Of a stretch of DNA of 64,000 nucleotides, positions 1-9,280 are shown piece after piece. Source of the DNA: Agrobacterium tumefaciens (GTDB lineage Bacteria > Pseudomonadota > Alphaproteobacteria > Rhizobiales > Rhizobiaceae); NCBI RefSeq assembly GCF_013337285.1, contig NZ_SUPW01000001.1:682001-746000 (forward strand), read 5' to 3'. Position 1 is the first letter of the stretch; each line of letters opens with the position of its first letter. The notes beneath the pieces are model-generated. The model was not told the DNA's origin. It did not search any database and was given only the letters and a program-made list of their open reading frames with translations. The translations under genes and the position numbers were made by a program.

Positions 1-132
1 CTTGGCGCCCACCAGCCTGTTCACCAGTGTCGACTTGCCGGCATTGGTCGGGCCGATCAGGGCCACGAAGCCGGAACGGGTCGGAAGGTTGTTGTCTTCG
101 CCTTCAACGGCGGGGTTTTCGTGATCGGTCAT
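1..132 (-). CDS. era: GTPase Era, N-terminal fragment (gene runs off the window edge)
   Basis: Only the first 44 codons are present. Era is an essential GTPase that binds 16S rRNA and the membrane and helps mature the 30S subunit. The fragment has a short acidic N-terminal tail followed by beta-strand FVALIG and the P-loop GPTNAGKST (Walker A, GxxxxGKS/T), then LVNRLVGAK, which is the typical Era beginning. The start is the ATG at 132. It lies 83 bp downstream of the rnc stop on the same strand, the classical lepB-rnc-era order, so the three are probably cotranscribed. Without the KH domain the assignment rests on the P-loop context and the neighbours. Confidence 0.9.
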   Translation of the reverse strand, partial: MTDHENPAVEGEDNNLPTRSGFVALIGPTNAGKSTLVNRLVGAK

Positions 133-215
133 AGTATCCATCAAGGTCTGAGGTATTCAACATGCGGCCAAAGGGTCCGCCATGCGCTCGATTTTGGCAC
201 CCTATGGTCGGGTGC

Positions 216-935
216 TCAGTTTTTGGTGGGGCTTTTCTGCCAGACGCCTTCGCGCTCCAGCAAGCGGGTGGCCGCCACCTGTTCGGCTGCGCGCTTGGAG
301 CGCTCGACGCCGGTTTCCGGCTTCACGCCGGGAATTTCCACCGTTACGGTGAAGCTTGGATCGTGATCCGGTCCGGAGCGGTCGTCAACCCGGTAAGAGG
401 GCGTCGCCGCAAATCGGGCATGCGCCCATTCCTGCAACTCGGTCTTGGCATCCCGCCGCCCGGCATCCACGCGCGTTGCGCGGCCCTGCCAGTATTTCAG
501 GATAAATTTGCGCGATGCTTCCAGCCCGCCATCCAGATAAAGGGTGGCAATCAGGCTTTCGACGACATCGGCGCGCACGTTCAGCATCGCCTTGCCGGTC
601 AGCTTCTTCACATCAGATCCGGTGCGGATGAAATTGTGCAGGCCCATCTCATCGCCGATCGCGGCGCAGGATTCGGCGCTGACCAGCTGGTTCAAACGGA
701 CGGAAAGCTCACCTTCAGTGGCGTCACGAAAGATGGAGAACAGCAATTCTGCGACGCAAAGGCCAAGAACGCGGTCGCCCAGAAACTCCAGCCGCTCGTA
801 ATTGCCGGCCGCCGCCGAGCGGGCACTGGCATGGGTCAAGGCCCGGTCGAGCCGGGCCTTTTCCTTGAATTCATATCCGATCAACGCTTCCAGACGGGAA
901 ATCTCGTCCGTCGAAAGCGGCTTGGTCTTGCTCAT
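216..935 (-). CDS. rnc: Ribonuclease III
   Basis: A 239-residue double-strand-specific endoribonuclease that processes rRNA precursors and structured mRNAs in the cytoplasm. The N-terminal catalytic domain carries the signature NYERLEFLGDRVLGL at about residues 45-59, with the metal-binding acidic residues. The C-terminal part (DAKTELQEWAHARF onward, ending with SKRAAEQVAATRLLE) is a double-stranded RNA-binding domain. A longer reading frame exists upstream, but the ATG at 935 gives family length and overlaps the lepB stop as ATGA, which indicates translational coupling. It sits between lepB and era, as in many proteobacteria. Confidence 0.97.
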   Translation of the reverse strand: MSKTKPLSTDEISRLEALIGYEFKEKARLDRALTHASARSAAAGNYERLEFLGDRVLGLCVAELLFSIFRDATEGELSVRLNQLVSAESCAAIGDEMGLHNFIRTGSDVKKLTGKAMLNVRADVVESLIATLYLDGGLEASRKFILKYWQGRATRVDAGRRDAKTELQEWAHARFAATPSYRVDDRSGPDHDPSFTVTVEIPGVKPETGVERSKRAAEQVAATRLLEREGVWQKSPTKN

Positions 936-1678
936 TCCACAACCTTGAACAGGCGGTCCCAACGCATGTTGGCTGGCCATTCCCAAATGCGGCTGAACGG
1001 CGTGTCATTGCCCAGCGAGAAGAAGATGACGCTGGCGCGGCCGATCAGGTTTTCTTCCGGCACAAAACCGACGTCGAAGCGGCTGTCGAGCGAATTGTCT
1101 CTGTTGTCGCCCATCATGAAATAATGGCCTTCCGGCACCAGGAATTCCCGGGTGTTGTCGCCGCGCGAATCGGGCGACTGATCGAGCGTGTCATAGGTGA
1201 CGCCATTATCCAGCGTTTCGCGGAAGACCGGCACATTGGCGCCCGGATCGGCGCGGTAATCCGAGGTGAAGGCGCCGTCTGGCTGCTTCGGCACCGGCTG
1301 GCCGTTAATGAAGAGCACGCCGTTCGTCACCTGGATGCGATCACCCGGCAGACCGACGAGACGCTTGATGTAATCCACTTCAGGATTTGGCGGCAGGCGG
1401 AACACCACGACATCGCCACGCTTGGGCTTGCTGAATTCCAGAATACGGCCCGAAAACAGGTTCGGCGAGAAGGGCAGCGAATATTTCGAATAGCCGTAAG
1501 AGAACTTGTTGACGAAAAGATAGTCGCCCACCAGAAGTGTCGGCATCATCGAGCCTGATGGGATCGTGAAGGGCTGAAACAGAACGGTGCGGATGACCAT
1601 GGCCAGCAGCAGCGCCTGAATGATGACCTTGACGTTTTCCCAGAGGGCGTTCTGCTTCTTCTCAGCTTTTTCGGACAC
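932..1678 (-). CDS. lepB: Signal peptidase I
   Basis: A 248-residue inner-membrane serine protease that cleaves signal peptides of exported proteins. One N-terminal membrane segment spans about residues 17-36. The catalytic serine is S43 in the motif PSGSMMPTL, and the general-base lysine is K105 in DYIKRLVGLPGD. The box GDNRDNSLDSRFDVGFV is also present near the C-terminus. Its stop overlaps the rnc start by 4 bp. About 210 bp separate it from acpS upstream, so it may have its own promoter or be read through from acpS. Confidence 0.97.
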   Translation of the reverse strand: MSEKAEKKQNALWENVKVIIQALLLAMVIRTVLFQPFTIPSGSMMPTLLVGDYLFVNKFSYGYSKYSLPFSPNLFSGRILEFSKPKRGDVVVFRLPPNPEVDYIKRLVGLPGDRIQVTNGVLFINGQPVPKQPDGAFTSDYRADPGANVPVFRETLDNGVTYDTLDQSPDSRGDNTREFLVPEGHYFMMGDNRDNSLDSRFDVGFVPEENLIGRASVIFFSLGNDTPFSRIWEWPANMRWDRLFKVVE

Positions 1679-1888
1679 TTAAAGACCTGCCTGATTGTTT
1701 CCCGGCTTCTTCGGTTTCACGAAGGCATCGGGGCCGTTGTTTTGTCGTGCTTGTGCCATATGAAGCAGTCTTCACACAGCCGGCAACGCTTTCATATTTC
1801 TGCGACTTCTCTAGAACCTTTCCAGCCCGAAGGGAAGCGCTTCTATGACACGGGTGCAAATAGGCCGCCAATGCGGCCGCACCGGGTC

Positions 1889-2293
1889 TCAGCCATTCAC
1901 GGGAAGCGCCTCGATAATCACAAATGCCTGAGCATAAGGGAAATCATCCGTGATCGTCAGGTGGATATTGGCGCGGTGGCCGGCCGGCAGCATGGCCGCC
2001 AGTCTTTCCCCTGCCCCATTGGTCAGACGCATGGTCGGCTTGCCGCCCGGCAGATTGACGACGCCCATGTCCTTCCAGAAAACACCATTCGCAAGGCCTG
2101 TTCCAAGCGCCTTGGAACAGGCCTCCTTGGCGGCGAAACGCTTGGCATAAGAAGCGGCGCGGTTCTTGCGGCCATCGGATTTGGCGCGTTCGATATCGGT
2201 GAAACAGCGGTGGGTGAACCGTTCGCCGAAACGCTCGATCGACTTTTCAACGCGGCGAATGTCGATCAGGTCGCTGCCCAATCCAATGATCAT
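1889..2293 (-). CDS. acpS: Holo-[acyl-carrier-protein] synthase
   Basis: A 134-residue phosphopantetheinyl transferase that moves the 4'-phosphopantetheine arm of CoA onto ACP, which fatty-acid and lipid synthesis require. The N-terminal [19 protein letters not shown] contains the Mg-binding Asp, and [15 protein letters not shown] is the second signature with the catalytic Glu. The reading frame is open far upstream, but the ATG at 2293 begins exactly at the conserved MIIGLGSD and overlaps the upstream DUF2062 stop as ATGA. The length is normal for the family. It is the second gene of the DUF2062-acpS-lepB-rnc-era cluster. Confidence 0.97.
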   Translation of the reverse strand: MIIGLGSDLIDIRRVEKSIERFGERFTHRCFTDIERAKSDGRKNRAASYAKRFAAKEACSKALGTGLANGVFWKDMGVVNLPGGKPTMRLTNGAGERLAAMLPAGHRANIHLTITDDFPYAQAFVIIEALPVNG

Positions 2294-2868
2294 TTCAACA
2301 TCTCCAGAGAAGCATTCTTGTTGGCGGCTCGGTGCGCAAGATTTTCCATCTTGCGGCGTTGGAAGCCGCTGATAAGGCCGAAAACGGCGATATAAGCGAT
2401 GATCGCGCTGACGGCGGCAGGCAGAATCGCGCCGATGGTCATGGGTTCCAGCACCGGTGTCCATATCTGCCGGAATTCGAGATGGCTGAACAGCGCCACG
2501 AAATCCACATGTGCAGCACTTTCCGCCGTTTGCCGGCCGAGAATGAGGTGCCCGAGTTCCCAGGTGGAAGCCCATATGAATGGAAATGTCAGCGGATTTG
2601 CAAAAGTGGTGCCGAGGGCTGCGGCGACGAGATTGACCCGCATGAGGAAACCGAGCGCCATGGCGATGAGGATGTGAACGCCGAGAAACGGCGTCCAGGC
2701 CACGCCGACACCAAGGGCAACACCGGCAGCAACCGAATGGGGAGAGGCGGAAAGCCTGAGCAGACGCAGCTTCATATAGCGCAGCGAACGGGAAAAACCC
2801 GTGCGCGGCCAGAAGAGGTCGCGAATCTTCTCTGAAAAACCAACGGGTTCACGGCGGCGAAACGGCAT
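2290..2868 (-). CDS. DUF2062 membrane protein
   Basis: A 192-residue protein of the DUF2062 family, whose biochemical function is unknown. After a basic N-terminus it has the family core [19 protein letters not shown], the stretch NPLTFPFIW and several hydrophobic segments (about residues 45-80, 85-110 and 145-170), so it is probably an inner-membrane protein. It starts the operon that continues with acpS, and the stop/start overlap is ATGA. In related bacteria DUF2062 genes recur next to acpS-lepB, so a role in envelope or lipid processing is possible, but that is inference from position alone. Confidence 0.85.
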   Translation of the reverse strand: MPFRRREPVGFSEKIRDLFWPRTGFSRSLRYMKLRLLRLSASPHSVAAGVALGVGVAWTPFLGVHILIAMALGFLMRVNLVAAALGTTFANPLTFPFIWASTWELGHLILGRQTAESAAHVDFVALFSHLEFRQIWTPVLEPMTIGAILPAAVSAIIAYIAVFGLISGFQRRKMENLAHRAANKNASLEMLK

Positions 2869-3320
2869 GCGGGCAGTCTATTTCATCGACCGGGCTGCGC
2901 CAAGGGCATGGTGGGCGATGGGAGGATTTCTTTTGCAGGGCCTGTTGCCCGCTACCGTCATTCGGGTCTGGGCCGGAAGCCAGCAGTGGGGCATCCGCGC
3001 CGCGTCACCAGATGGGTACGACCTTGCCGCACGCACTGACGTCATCCTCGAGCTTGTCCCGAGGATCCGCAACCGATTGATTTTTCGACGTGATTAGGTT
3101 CCTTGGGACAGGCCCAAGGATGACGTTGAGGAAATACGCACCCCTCGCCGCCAACTTCGCTGCAAAGGCAGCGTGTCCCATCATTTTGACCGGACAGCGG
3201 TGGAACGCCCGCTTGAAGCGCACATTCACATAGATTTACGAAATGCAGGAACACTAGCGGGTACCAGCTGCTCCTGCCGGTCGCATACGCATGGCGAAGG
3301 GCTGCCATGCGCTGGGTGCA
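2869..3320. other. Intergenic stretch with one dispersed palindromic repeat
   Basis: No convincing gene lies between DUF2062 and the DUF3563 gene. The only structured part is the repeat copy at 3038-3126, described separately. The short open frames here lack ribosome binding sites or family features. Confidence 0.6.
3038..3126. repeat. Dispersed palindromic repeat, copy A (GACGTCATCC family)
   Basis: The element starts GACGTCATCCTCGAGC and ends CCCAAGGATGACGT, so its outer ends are inverted repeats. Each half can also fold: ATCCTCG pairs with CGAGGAT, and CCTTGGG with CCCAAGG. Close copies lie at 27112-27200, 37158-37245 and 46544-46634, all intergenic and all about 88-91 bp long. Confidence 0.85.
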
Positions 3321-3467
3321 TTACCGGCGGAACAGGCCGCGGTCGATTTCGCGCTGACGGAACTCGAGGTCGACATTCGATACCGAGCCGCTGAGATATT
3401 CGAATTCGCGTTCCTGGGTGGTCTTGCCACGGACGGCACGGGCGATCTTGCGAAGCGGAGTAAACAT
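3321..3467 (-). CDS. Small DUF3563 family protein
   Basis: A 48-residue protein starting MFTPLRKIARAVRG and ending DLEFRQREIDRGLFRR, matching the compact DUF3563 family of rhizobia and relatives in length and in the C-terminal EFRQREIDRG motif. It is basic, has no membrane segment or signal peptide, and its function is unknown. The ATG at 3467 is preceded by a purine-rich AAAGGA at suitable spacing. It lies downstream of rsh in the same direction, but an rsh terminator hairpin at 3596-3638 separates them, so it is probably transcribed on its own. Confidence 0.75.
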   Translation of the reverse strand: MFTPLRKIARAVRGKTTQEREFEYLSGSVSNVDLEFRQREIDRGLFRR

Positions 3468-3595
3468 GATTTTCGGTCCTTTCGGTTTGGGGATTGGCGT
3501 TTCTCATCGGTGTAGATCCCACCGGCACGCCGCGTTCCCGTCTTCAATTTCTGAAAGGAAGATAGTCTTAAAGCCTGTCCGCGACCAGAGACAGG

Positions 3596-3638
3596 AAAAG
3601 GCCGCTGCCATGCAATGAATGCATAACAACGGCCTTTT
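3596..3638 (-). terminator. Hairpin downstream of rsh
   Basis: Arms AAAAGGCCG and CGGCCTTTT enclose a smaller ATGCA/TGCAT stem. On the minus strand the hairpin follows the rsh stop by about 25 bp and ends in a T4 run. The symmetry makes it bidirectional. Confidence 0.7.
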
Positions 3639-3664
3639 GAGTTGCGAGAGCGACTAAAAATGCC

Positions 3665-5899
3665 TCAATCGAAGGCACGCGCCACTGTTGATACGCAGTC
3701 TAGATCCTTCAGCTGCGACAGAAGCTGGTTCAGCTGCCGCAAATCCCAGACTTCGACATCCAGCGCCAGCTCGGAGAAGTCAGTGCCGATGCGGACCATG
3801 TTCAGGCCGCGAATATTGACATCGAGCGTCGCGATCGATTGCGCCACCGAGGCGAGCGTGCCCGGCTCGTTCAGCGCATTGATCATCACCCGCGCCATGA
3901 AGCGTGACTTGTTCGCCTCATCGAGGTCCCAGCGGACATCGATCCAGCGCTCCGGCTCATCGTCGAAACGCTGCAGCGCCGGCGCCTGAATGGGATAGAT
4001 GGTGATGCCCTTGCCTTTTTCCATGATGCCGACGATGCGGTCTCCCGGAACGGCGCCGGCGGCACCGAAATGCACATCGACATTGCCGGAAAGGCCGCGG
4101 ATCGGCAGCGGGTCGGGTCCGTCCAGCATCTCGGCCGCGCCATCGTCCTCCAGAACGGAGCGCGACTTGCCGGGGATCTTGAAGACCATACCGGAGGCGC
4201 TGCGCATGTTGAACCAGCCATCGTCGCCGGTCATCTTCACCGTCACGCGCTCGTCCTGATAGTCCGGATAGACCGCACGCAGCACATCCAGCGAGGAGAC
4301 CTCGCCGCGACCGACGGCGGCGATGGCGTCTTCGACATCCTTCTGCGCAAGACGGTGCAGCACAGGCTTTAAGGCTTCCCGCGAGAAAGCCTTGCCGGCG
4401 CGCTCGAAAGTACGCTCGAGAATGCGATAACCGAGGCCGGAATATTGCTTGCGGATGGCCATGCGGGTGGCGCGGCGGATGGCCGAGCGGGCCTTGCCCG
4501 TCACCACCACCTCTTCCCATGCGGCCGGCGGCACCTGCACGCCGGAGCGGATGATCTCCACCTCGTCGCCATTGTTCAGGCGGGTGACGAGCGGCATGAT
4601 CCGCCCGTTGATCTTCGCGCCAACGGTGGTGTCACCGATATTGGTGTGAACGGCATAGGCAAAGTCGATAGGCGTCGCGCCGCGCGGCAGGGCGATGAGC
4701 TTGCCCTTGGGCGTGAAGCAGAACACCTGGTCCTGGAAGAGTTCAAGCTTGGTGTGCTCGAGGAATTCTTCCGGGCTGTCGCCTTCGGCCAGTGATTCGA
4801 TGGTGTGGCGCAGCCAGGAATAGGCATTCGATTCCGGCGAGAGCAGATCGCCCTCCCCGTTTTCACCATCCTTATAGAGTGCATGGGCAGCGATGCCGAA
4901 TTCGGCGATTTCATGCATGCGCTTGGTGCGGATCTGCAGCTCGATACGCTGGCGCGACGGGCCGACGATGGTGGTGTGGATGGAGCGATAATCGTTCTGC
5001 TTCGGGGTGGAGATATAATCCTTGAAGCGGCCCGGCACCACGCGCCAGCGAGTGTGCACGATGCCAAGCGCCCGGTAGCAGCCGGGAATATCGTCCACCA
5101 GAATACGAAAACCGTAAACATCGGAAAGCTGCTCGAAGGAGAGCGACTTCGACTGCATCTTGCGGAACACCGAATAGGGCTTCTTCTGACGCCCCTTGAC
5201 GTTGGTGCCGAGCAACCCGTTGGCCACCAGAAGCTCGCGCAACTCGTCCTCGATCTTCTTGATGAGGCCTTCATTGCGGGTTTCCAGCTCCTGCAGACGG
5301 TTGGTCACCGTCTCATAGGCTTCCGGGTTGAGATATCGGAAGGACAGGTCTTCCAGCTCGTCGCGCATGTCCTGCATACCCATGCGGCCGGCGAGCGGCG
5401 CATAGATTTCCATCGTCTCCTCGGAAATGCGGCTGCGCTTGTCGGCAGGCATATATTCCATGGTACGCATATTGTGCAGGCGGTCGGCGAGCTTGACCAG
5501 AAGAACGCGCACGTCGTCGGAAATGGCCAGCAGCAGCTTGCGCAGGTTTTCGGCCTGCTTGGCCTTGCGGGTAACGAGATCGAGTTTCTTGAGCTTGGTC
5601 AGCCCTTCCACCAGCCGGCCGATATCTTCACCGAAGAGTTCATCGATTTCGGCGCGGGTGGCCGTGGTGTCCTCGATCGTATCGTGCAGCAGCGCCACCG
5701 CGATGGTCGATTCGTCGAGATGCATTTCCGTGAGGATCGCGGCAACTTCCAGCGGATGCGAGATATAGGGGTCGCCATTGGCCCGCTTCTGCTGGCCATG
5801 TTTTTGCATGGCATAAACATAGGCCTTGTTCAGCAGGGCCTCATTCGCATCCGGTTTATATTTTTGAACCCGCTCGACGAGTTCGTATTGCCGCATCAT
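3665..5899 (-). CDS. rsh: Bifunctional (p)ppGpp synthetase/hydrolase (RSH)
   Basis: A 744-residue cytoplasmic enzyme that makes and degrades the alarmone (p)ppGpp, the effector of the stringent response. Domains in order: an HD hydrolase domain with HDTIEDT at residues 72-78 and KLADRLHNMRT; a RelA/SpoT synthetase domain with YRSIHTTIVGP around residues 300-330; a TGS domain (VFCFTPKGKLIALPRGATPI); and a C-terminal ACT domain (about residues 670-744). The hydrolase motif looks intact, so this is the single bifunctional Rel usual in rhizobia. The tandem ATGATG at 5899 was chosen over an in-frame start 60 bp upstream because it matches the usual length. It follows rpoZ in the same direction. 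Confidence 0.95.
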   Translation of the reverse strand: MMRQYELVERVQKYKPDANEALLNKAYVYAMQKHGQQKRANGDPYISHPLEVAAILTEMHLDESTIAVALLHDTIEDTTATRAEIDELFGEDIGRLVEGLTKLKKLDLVTRKAKQAENLRKLLLAISDDVRVLLVKLADRLHNMRTMEYMPADKRSRISEETMEIYAPLAGRMGMQDMRDELEDLSFRYLNPEAYETVTNRLQELETRNEGLIKKIEDELRELLVANGLLGTNVKGRQKKPYSVFRKMQSKSLSFEQLSDVYGFRILVDDIPGCYRALGIVHTRWRVVPGRFKDYISTPKQNDYRSIHTTIVGPSRQRIELQIRTKRMHEIAEFGIAAHALYKDGENGEGDLLSPESNAYSWLRHTIESLAEGDSPEEFLEHTKLELFQDQVFCFTPKGKLIALPRGATPIDFAYAVHTNIGDTTVGAKINGRIMPLVTRLNNGDEVEIIRSGVQVPPAAWEEVVVTGKARSAIRRATRMAIRKQYSGLGYRILERTFERAGKAFSREALKPVLHRLAQKDVEDAIAAVGRGEVSSLDVLRAVYPDYQDERVTVKMTGDDGWFNMRSASGMVFKIPGKSRSVLEDDGAAEMLDGPDPLPIRGLSGNVDVHFGAAGAVPGDRIVGIMEKGKGITIYPIQAPALQRFDDEPERWIDVRWDLDEANKSRFMARVMINALNEPGTLASVAQSIATLDVNIRGLNMVRIGTDFSELALDVEVWDLRQLNQLLSQLKDLDCVSTVARAFD

Positions 5900-6031
5900 G
5901 CGATATTCCACAAAAAGAAAGCGCGCCAACCATGGGGTCGGCGCACAATGCTGCATCAATAGGGATCAGATTATGACGGGAAATATTGACAGACGGTAAC
6001 CACCGCCTGCCAATGGCGTCATAAACTTAGA

Positions 6032-6421
6032 TCAATAGTCGTCATTTTTTTCCGGCGGCACAAGGCCTTCGATACCGGCCAGCAGTTCTTCTTCCGACAT
6101 CTGGTCGAAAGTAACGGTTTCCGGCTGGTCGTCGTCTTCGCCATCGGCAGCGGAGGCGGCAAGCGTGACCGGATCGGGCTCGGGCTCGTCCACTTCCACA
6201 TGCTTCTGCAGCGAATGGATAAGGTCTTCCTTCAGATCGTCCGGAGACAGCGTCTCGTCAGCGATTTCGCGCAACGCAACGACCGGGTTCTTGTCGTTGT
6301 CACGGTCAACCGTGATGGAGGAGCCCTGGGAAATCTGGCGTGCACGGTGGCTGGCGAGAAGCACCAGTTCGAAACGGTTGTCTACTTTATCAATGCAATC
6401 TTCAACTGTGACGCGGGCCAT
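6032..6421 (-). CDS. rpoZ: RNA polymerase omega subunit
   Basis: A 129-residue omega subunit, which helps assemble RNA polymerase by clamping beta-prime and in many bacteria forms part of a ppGpp site. The N-terminus [20 protein letters not shown] and the following [11 protein letters not shown] are the conserved core. The C-terminal half is long and acidic, as in alphaproteobacterial omega proteins. It lies about 130 bp upstream of rsh on the same strand, the common rpoZ-rel arrangement that places an alarmone target next to the enzyme that makes the alarmone. Confidence 0.96.
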   Translation of the reverse strand: MARVTVEDCIDKVDNRFELVLLASHRARQISQGSSITVDRDNDKNPVVALREIADETLSPDDLKEDLIHSLQKHVEVDEPEPDPVTLAASAADGEDDDQPETVTFDQMSEEELLAGIEGLVPPEKNDDY

Positions 6422-6813
6422 TGCCTGTCCTTTGCGTGTCGTAATGTCGTGGATCAGAGCGCCGTGCTTTCTTCGGGATGCACAAGGGATGCTCTAACCT
6501 ATTGAATCTGCGCTTCGTGCCTTGCGAAAAACATTCAGGATTTCACGCGACGAAGCTTTCCAGCTTCCGATACAGCCATTGGCCGCGGAATTCAAGTTTT
6601 TCCTGTCTTTGGCGTCTTTTGGCACCTTATTGCCGATGTTTGGCGTCTGATGAACAAAATGTCTAGAAAAATTGTCTTGGAATACGGGGGAAGGTAGCTT
6701 ACTTAAAACGCAACGGCGGTACGCGAAGCTCGTTGATACGACATGACTTTTTGCGTTATCGGCCGGAAATAAAAGCCAGATAATGGCCTTTCCAAAAAAA
6801 GGAATGGGATGGA
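6422..6813. other. Divergent intergenic region between rpoZ and the NYN gene
   Basis: About 390 bp carrying the promoters of rpoZ (minus) and the NYN gene (plus). It is AT-richer than the flanking genes. I recognise no RNA gene, repeat or operator in it. Confidence 0.5.
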
Positions 6814-7383
6814 ATGTTCGATCCACGGGAGAAAATTGCGCTCTTCATAGACGGAGCCAATCTTTATGCAGCATCGAAAAGCCTGGGATTCGATATCGAC
6901 TACCGCAAGCTCCTGAAGGCCTTTCAAAAGCGTGGATACCTGCTGCGCGCCTATTATTACACCGCATTGATCGAGGATCAGGAATATTCCTCGATCCGTC
7001 CGCTGATCGACTGGCTGGATTATAACGGCTACAAGGTCGTGACGAAGCCGGCGAAGGAATTCACCGACGCGCTCGGTCGCCGCAAGATCAAGGGCAACAT
7101 GGACATCGAACTGGCAGTCGATGCCATGGAACAGTCCGAGACCGTCGATCACCTGGTACTGTTTTCCGGCGACGGCGATTTTACCAAGCTGGTGGATGCG
7201 CTGCAGCGCAAGGGCCGCAAGGTTTCCGTGGTTTCCACCATGGCAACGCAGCCCGCCATGATCGCCGACGATCTGCGCCGGCAGGCCGATCACTTCATCG
7301 ACCTGATGACGCTGAAGGCCGAGATCGGGCGCGACCCGAACGAGCGCCCTGCCCGGCATGTCGAAAGCCCTGAGACGATCTGA
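6814..7383 (+). CDS. NYN domain protein (LabA/DUF88 family, PIN-like nuclease fold)
   Basis: A 189-residue protein of the NYN family, a PIN-like fold associated with RNA processing. The N-terminal KIALFIDGANLYAASK holds the first metal-binding Asp. GNMDIELAVDAM holds a second acidic cluster, and LFSGDGDFTKLVDAL holds the third, so the expected acidic pocket is complete. The C-terminal DDLRRQADHFIDL is typical of the LabA branch. The ATG at 6814 is preceded by an AAGGAATGGG stretch. It stands alone, followed by a terminator hairpin. Ribonuclease activity is inferred from the fold only. Confidence 0.88.
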   Translation: MFDPREKIALFIDGANLYAASKSLGFDIDYRKLLKAFQKRGYLLRAYYYTALIEDQEYSSIRPLIDWLDYNGYKVVTKPAKEFTDALGRRKIKGNMDIELAVDAMEQSETVDHLVLFSGDGDFTKLVDALQRKGRKVSVVSTMATQPAMIADDLRRQADHFIDLMTLKAEIGRDPNERPARHVESPETI

Positions 7384-7410
7384 TCCAAGTTTTTGCTGCG
7401 ACGAAATCAT

Positions 7411-7444
7411 AAACGCGTCCGTCCTGAAAAGACGGGCGCGTTTC
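7411..7444 (+). terminator. Intrinsic terminator of the NYN gene
   Basis: Inverted arms AAACGCG-CCGTC and GACGG-CGCGTTT enclose a loop, followed by TTTCTGTTT. The hairpin starts 28 bp after the stop codon. Confidence 0.8.
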
Positions 7445-7599
7445 TGTTTGCACTATGCCAGCGAGGTAAAAATTCTTTTTAGAATTAACAAACATCAAAT
7501 TCGGTAAGTCGAAATTATAACTTGGTTAATTTTAGACGTGTCTAAAAGACGTAACGGCGCCAACGATGTGATTTCGGTGCCAAATCAGGATATTTAGAC

Positions 7600-9099
7600 A
7601 TGCATGGCCAAGCAAAAACCGACCGACAACTCGATGAAAGACTGAATTTTCTGGGACTTGGCCACGAACAGCGGCAAAATCTCTCCGAGATGAAAGGTGT
7701 CATCACCGGCTCGCTCGATGCTTCGCTCGACCGTTTTTATGCCAAGGTTCGCTCGGTGCCGGAGACGGCAAAGTTCTTCGCCAACGATGCGCATATCCAC
7801 CATGCCAAGAGCATGCAGCTGAAACACTGGGCGAGGATCGCCTCCGGCACGTTCAACGGCGATTATACCGACGCCGTCACCGCCATCGGCCGCACCCATG
7901 CCAGGCTGGGGCTGGAGCCGCGCTGGTATATTGGCGGTTATGCGCTGATGCTCGATGGCATCGTCAAGGCCGTCATCAGTTCCGAACTGAAGGGCCTCTT
8001 CATGGAGAAGAAGGCCAAAAAATTGAAGGACGGGCTGTCCGCCACCATCAAGGCCGCCCTTCTGGACATGGACTATTCGATCTCCGTCTATCTCGACGTG
8101 CTGGCCGCCGAGAGGCTCAAGGTGGAGGCTGAGCAGGCGCAGATGAAGAAGGAACAGGAGCACGTTCTCGAACTGCTAAACAATGCGCTGAACAAGCTGG
8201 CCAATGGCGACCTCACCTCTAGCATCGGCGAAAAGACCGCGCCGCAATTTGAAGGGCTGATCGCCAATTTCAACGCCGCGGTCGGCAATCTCTCCGGCGC
8301 CTTTGCGCAGATCGTCGAAGAGGCCAACAAGATTTCCGGCAACACCCGTGAGCTGACCTCTGCGACTGACGATATGGCCCGCAGGACCGAACAGCAGGCC
8401 GCCGCCCTTGAGGAAACCGCCGCCGCCGTCGAGGAAATCACCACCATTTCCAAACTCTCGGCGCAGCGCTCGGAAGAGGCCAAGGCCATCGTCGAAAGCT
8501 CGGCCGTTGAGGCAGCGCGCTCGCGGGATGTGGTGACGGAAGCCGTCAAGGCCATGGGCGCCATCGAGGAATCGTCGCAGAAGATCACCCAGATCATTTC
8601 CGTCATCGACGAGATCTCGTTCCAGACCAACCTTCTGGCGCTGAATGCCGGTGTGGAGGCCGCACGCGCCGGTGAAGCGGGCAAGGGTTTTGCGGTCGTC
8701 GCCCAGGAAGTGCGCGAGCTTGCCCAGCGCTCGGCCAATGCGGCCAAGGAAATCAAGACGCTGATCGCCAAATCCTCAGACGATGTGATGCAGGGTGTGT
8801 CGCTGGTCAACAAGACGGGCGAATCCCTGAATACGATCGGTAACAAGGTGGATCACATTCAGGAACATATCGCCTCGCTGACCAAGGCGGCGCAGGAGCA
8901 GTCCGTCGGCATTCAGGAAATCAGCGCCGCCATCAACAGCATGGACAATCTGACCCAGAAGAATGCGGCCATGGTGGAAGAAACCAATGCGGCCACACAT
9001 AATCTGAGCGATGTCAGCGCCAATCTCGCAGCGCTGGTCAGCAAGTTCAGCGTCTCGGCTTCGAGGACTTATGTGGAGCGGACTTATAGGGCTGCCTGA
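7600..9099 (+). CDS. Soluble globin-coupled methyl-accepting chemotaxis protein
   Basis: A 499-residue chemoreceptor with no transmembrane segment or signal peptide, so it should be cytoplasmic. Residues about 1-165 form a protoglobin sensor domain. H100 in [16 protein letters not shown] sits where the haem-binding proximal histidine is expected, which implies an O2-responsive haem sensor. A HAMP-like linker follows ([10 protein letters not shown]). The C-terminal signalling domain carries the kinase-contact hairpin [20 protein letters not shown], with glutamine/glutamate-rich helices suited to methylation. It resembles the rhizobial IcpA class of receptors. No CheB/CheR-binding pentapeptide is seen at the C-terminus. 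It is monocistronic, with 216 bp of upstream DNA. Confidence 0.92.
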   Translation: MHGQAKTDRQLDERLNFLGLGHEQRQNLSEMKGVITGSLDASLDRFYAKVRSVPETAKFFANDAHIHHAKSMQLKHWARIASGTFNGDYTDAVTAIGRTHARLGLEPRWYIGGYALMLDGIVKAVISSELKGLFMEKKAKKLKDGLSATIKAALLDMDYSISVYLDVLAAERLKVEAEQAQMKKEQEHVLELLNNALNKLANGDLTSSIGEKTAPQFEGLIANFNAAVGNLSGAFAQIVEEANKISGNTRELTSATDDMARRTEQQAAALEETAAAVEEITTISKLSAQRSEEAKAIVESSAVEAARSRDVVTEAVKAMGAIEESSQKITQIISVIDEISFQTNLLALNAGVEAARAGEAGKGFAVVAQEVRELAQRSANAAKEIKTLIAKSSDDVMQGVSLVNKTGESLNTIGNKVDHIQEHIASLTKAAQEQSVGIQEISAAINSMDNLTQKNAAMVEETNAATHNLSDVSANLAALVSKFSVSASRTYVERTYRAA

Positions 9100-9126
9100 G
9101 ACTTGACCGGAATGATCTTCACTCTG

Positions 9127-9238
9127 TCACCCCGGACCTGATCCGGGGTCCAGCGCGATTAAGTCCTTGATCGCGAAAAAGACCTTTCACGGCGCAGACG
9201 CGCCGTGGCTGGATGCCGGATCTGGTGCGGCATGAAGC
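9127..9238. repeat. Palindromic intergenic element (CCCCGGA family)
   Basis: The element begins with the hairpin CCCCGGA-cctga-TCCGGGG at 9130-9148 and ends in a second partial inverted repeat around GGATGCCGGATCTGGTGCGGCATG. It fills the gap between the convergent chemoreceptor and smpB genes. Elements of this look are common between alphaproteobacterial genes and may end transcription from both sides. Confidence 0.6.
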
Positions 9239-9280
9239 AGGAGCATGCGGCGAAAGGCGGCAACCCCTGCCCGGCAGAAC

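Noticed and set aside
1662-1871. A short minus-strand frame upstream of lepB
   Set aside because: It overlaps the lepB start, has no ribosome site and unusual composition. Treated as noncoding.
4805-5962. A 385-codon frame antisense to rsh
   Set aside because: Antisense shadow without motifs.
6494-6826. A 110-codon minus-strand frame between rpoZ and the NYN gene
   Set aside because: It covers the divergent promoter region, and no motif supports it.
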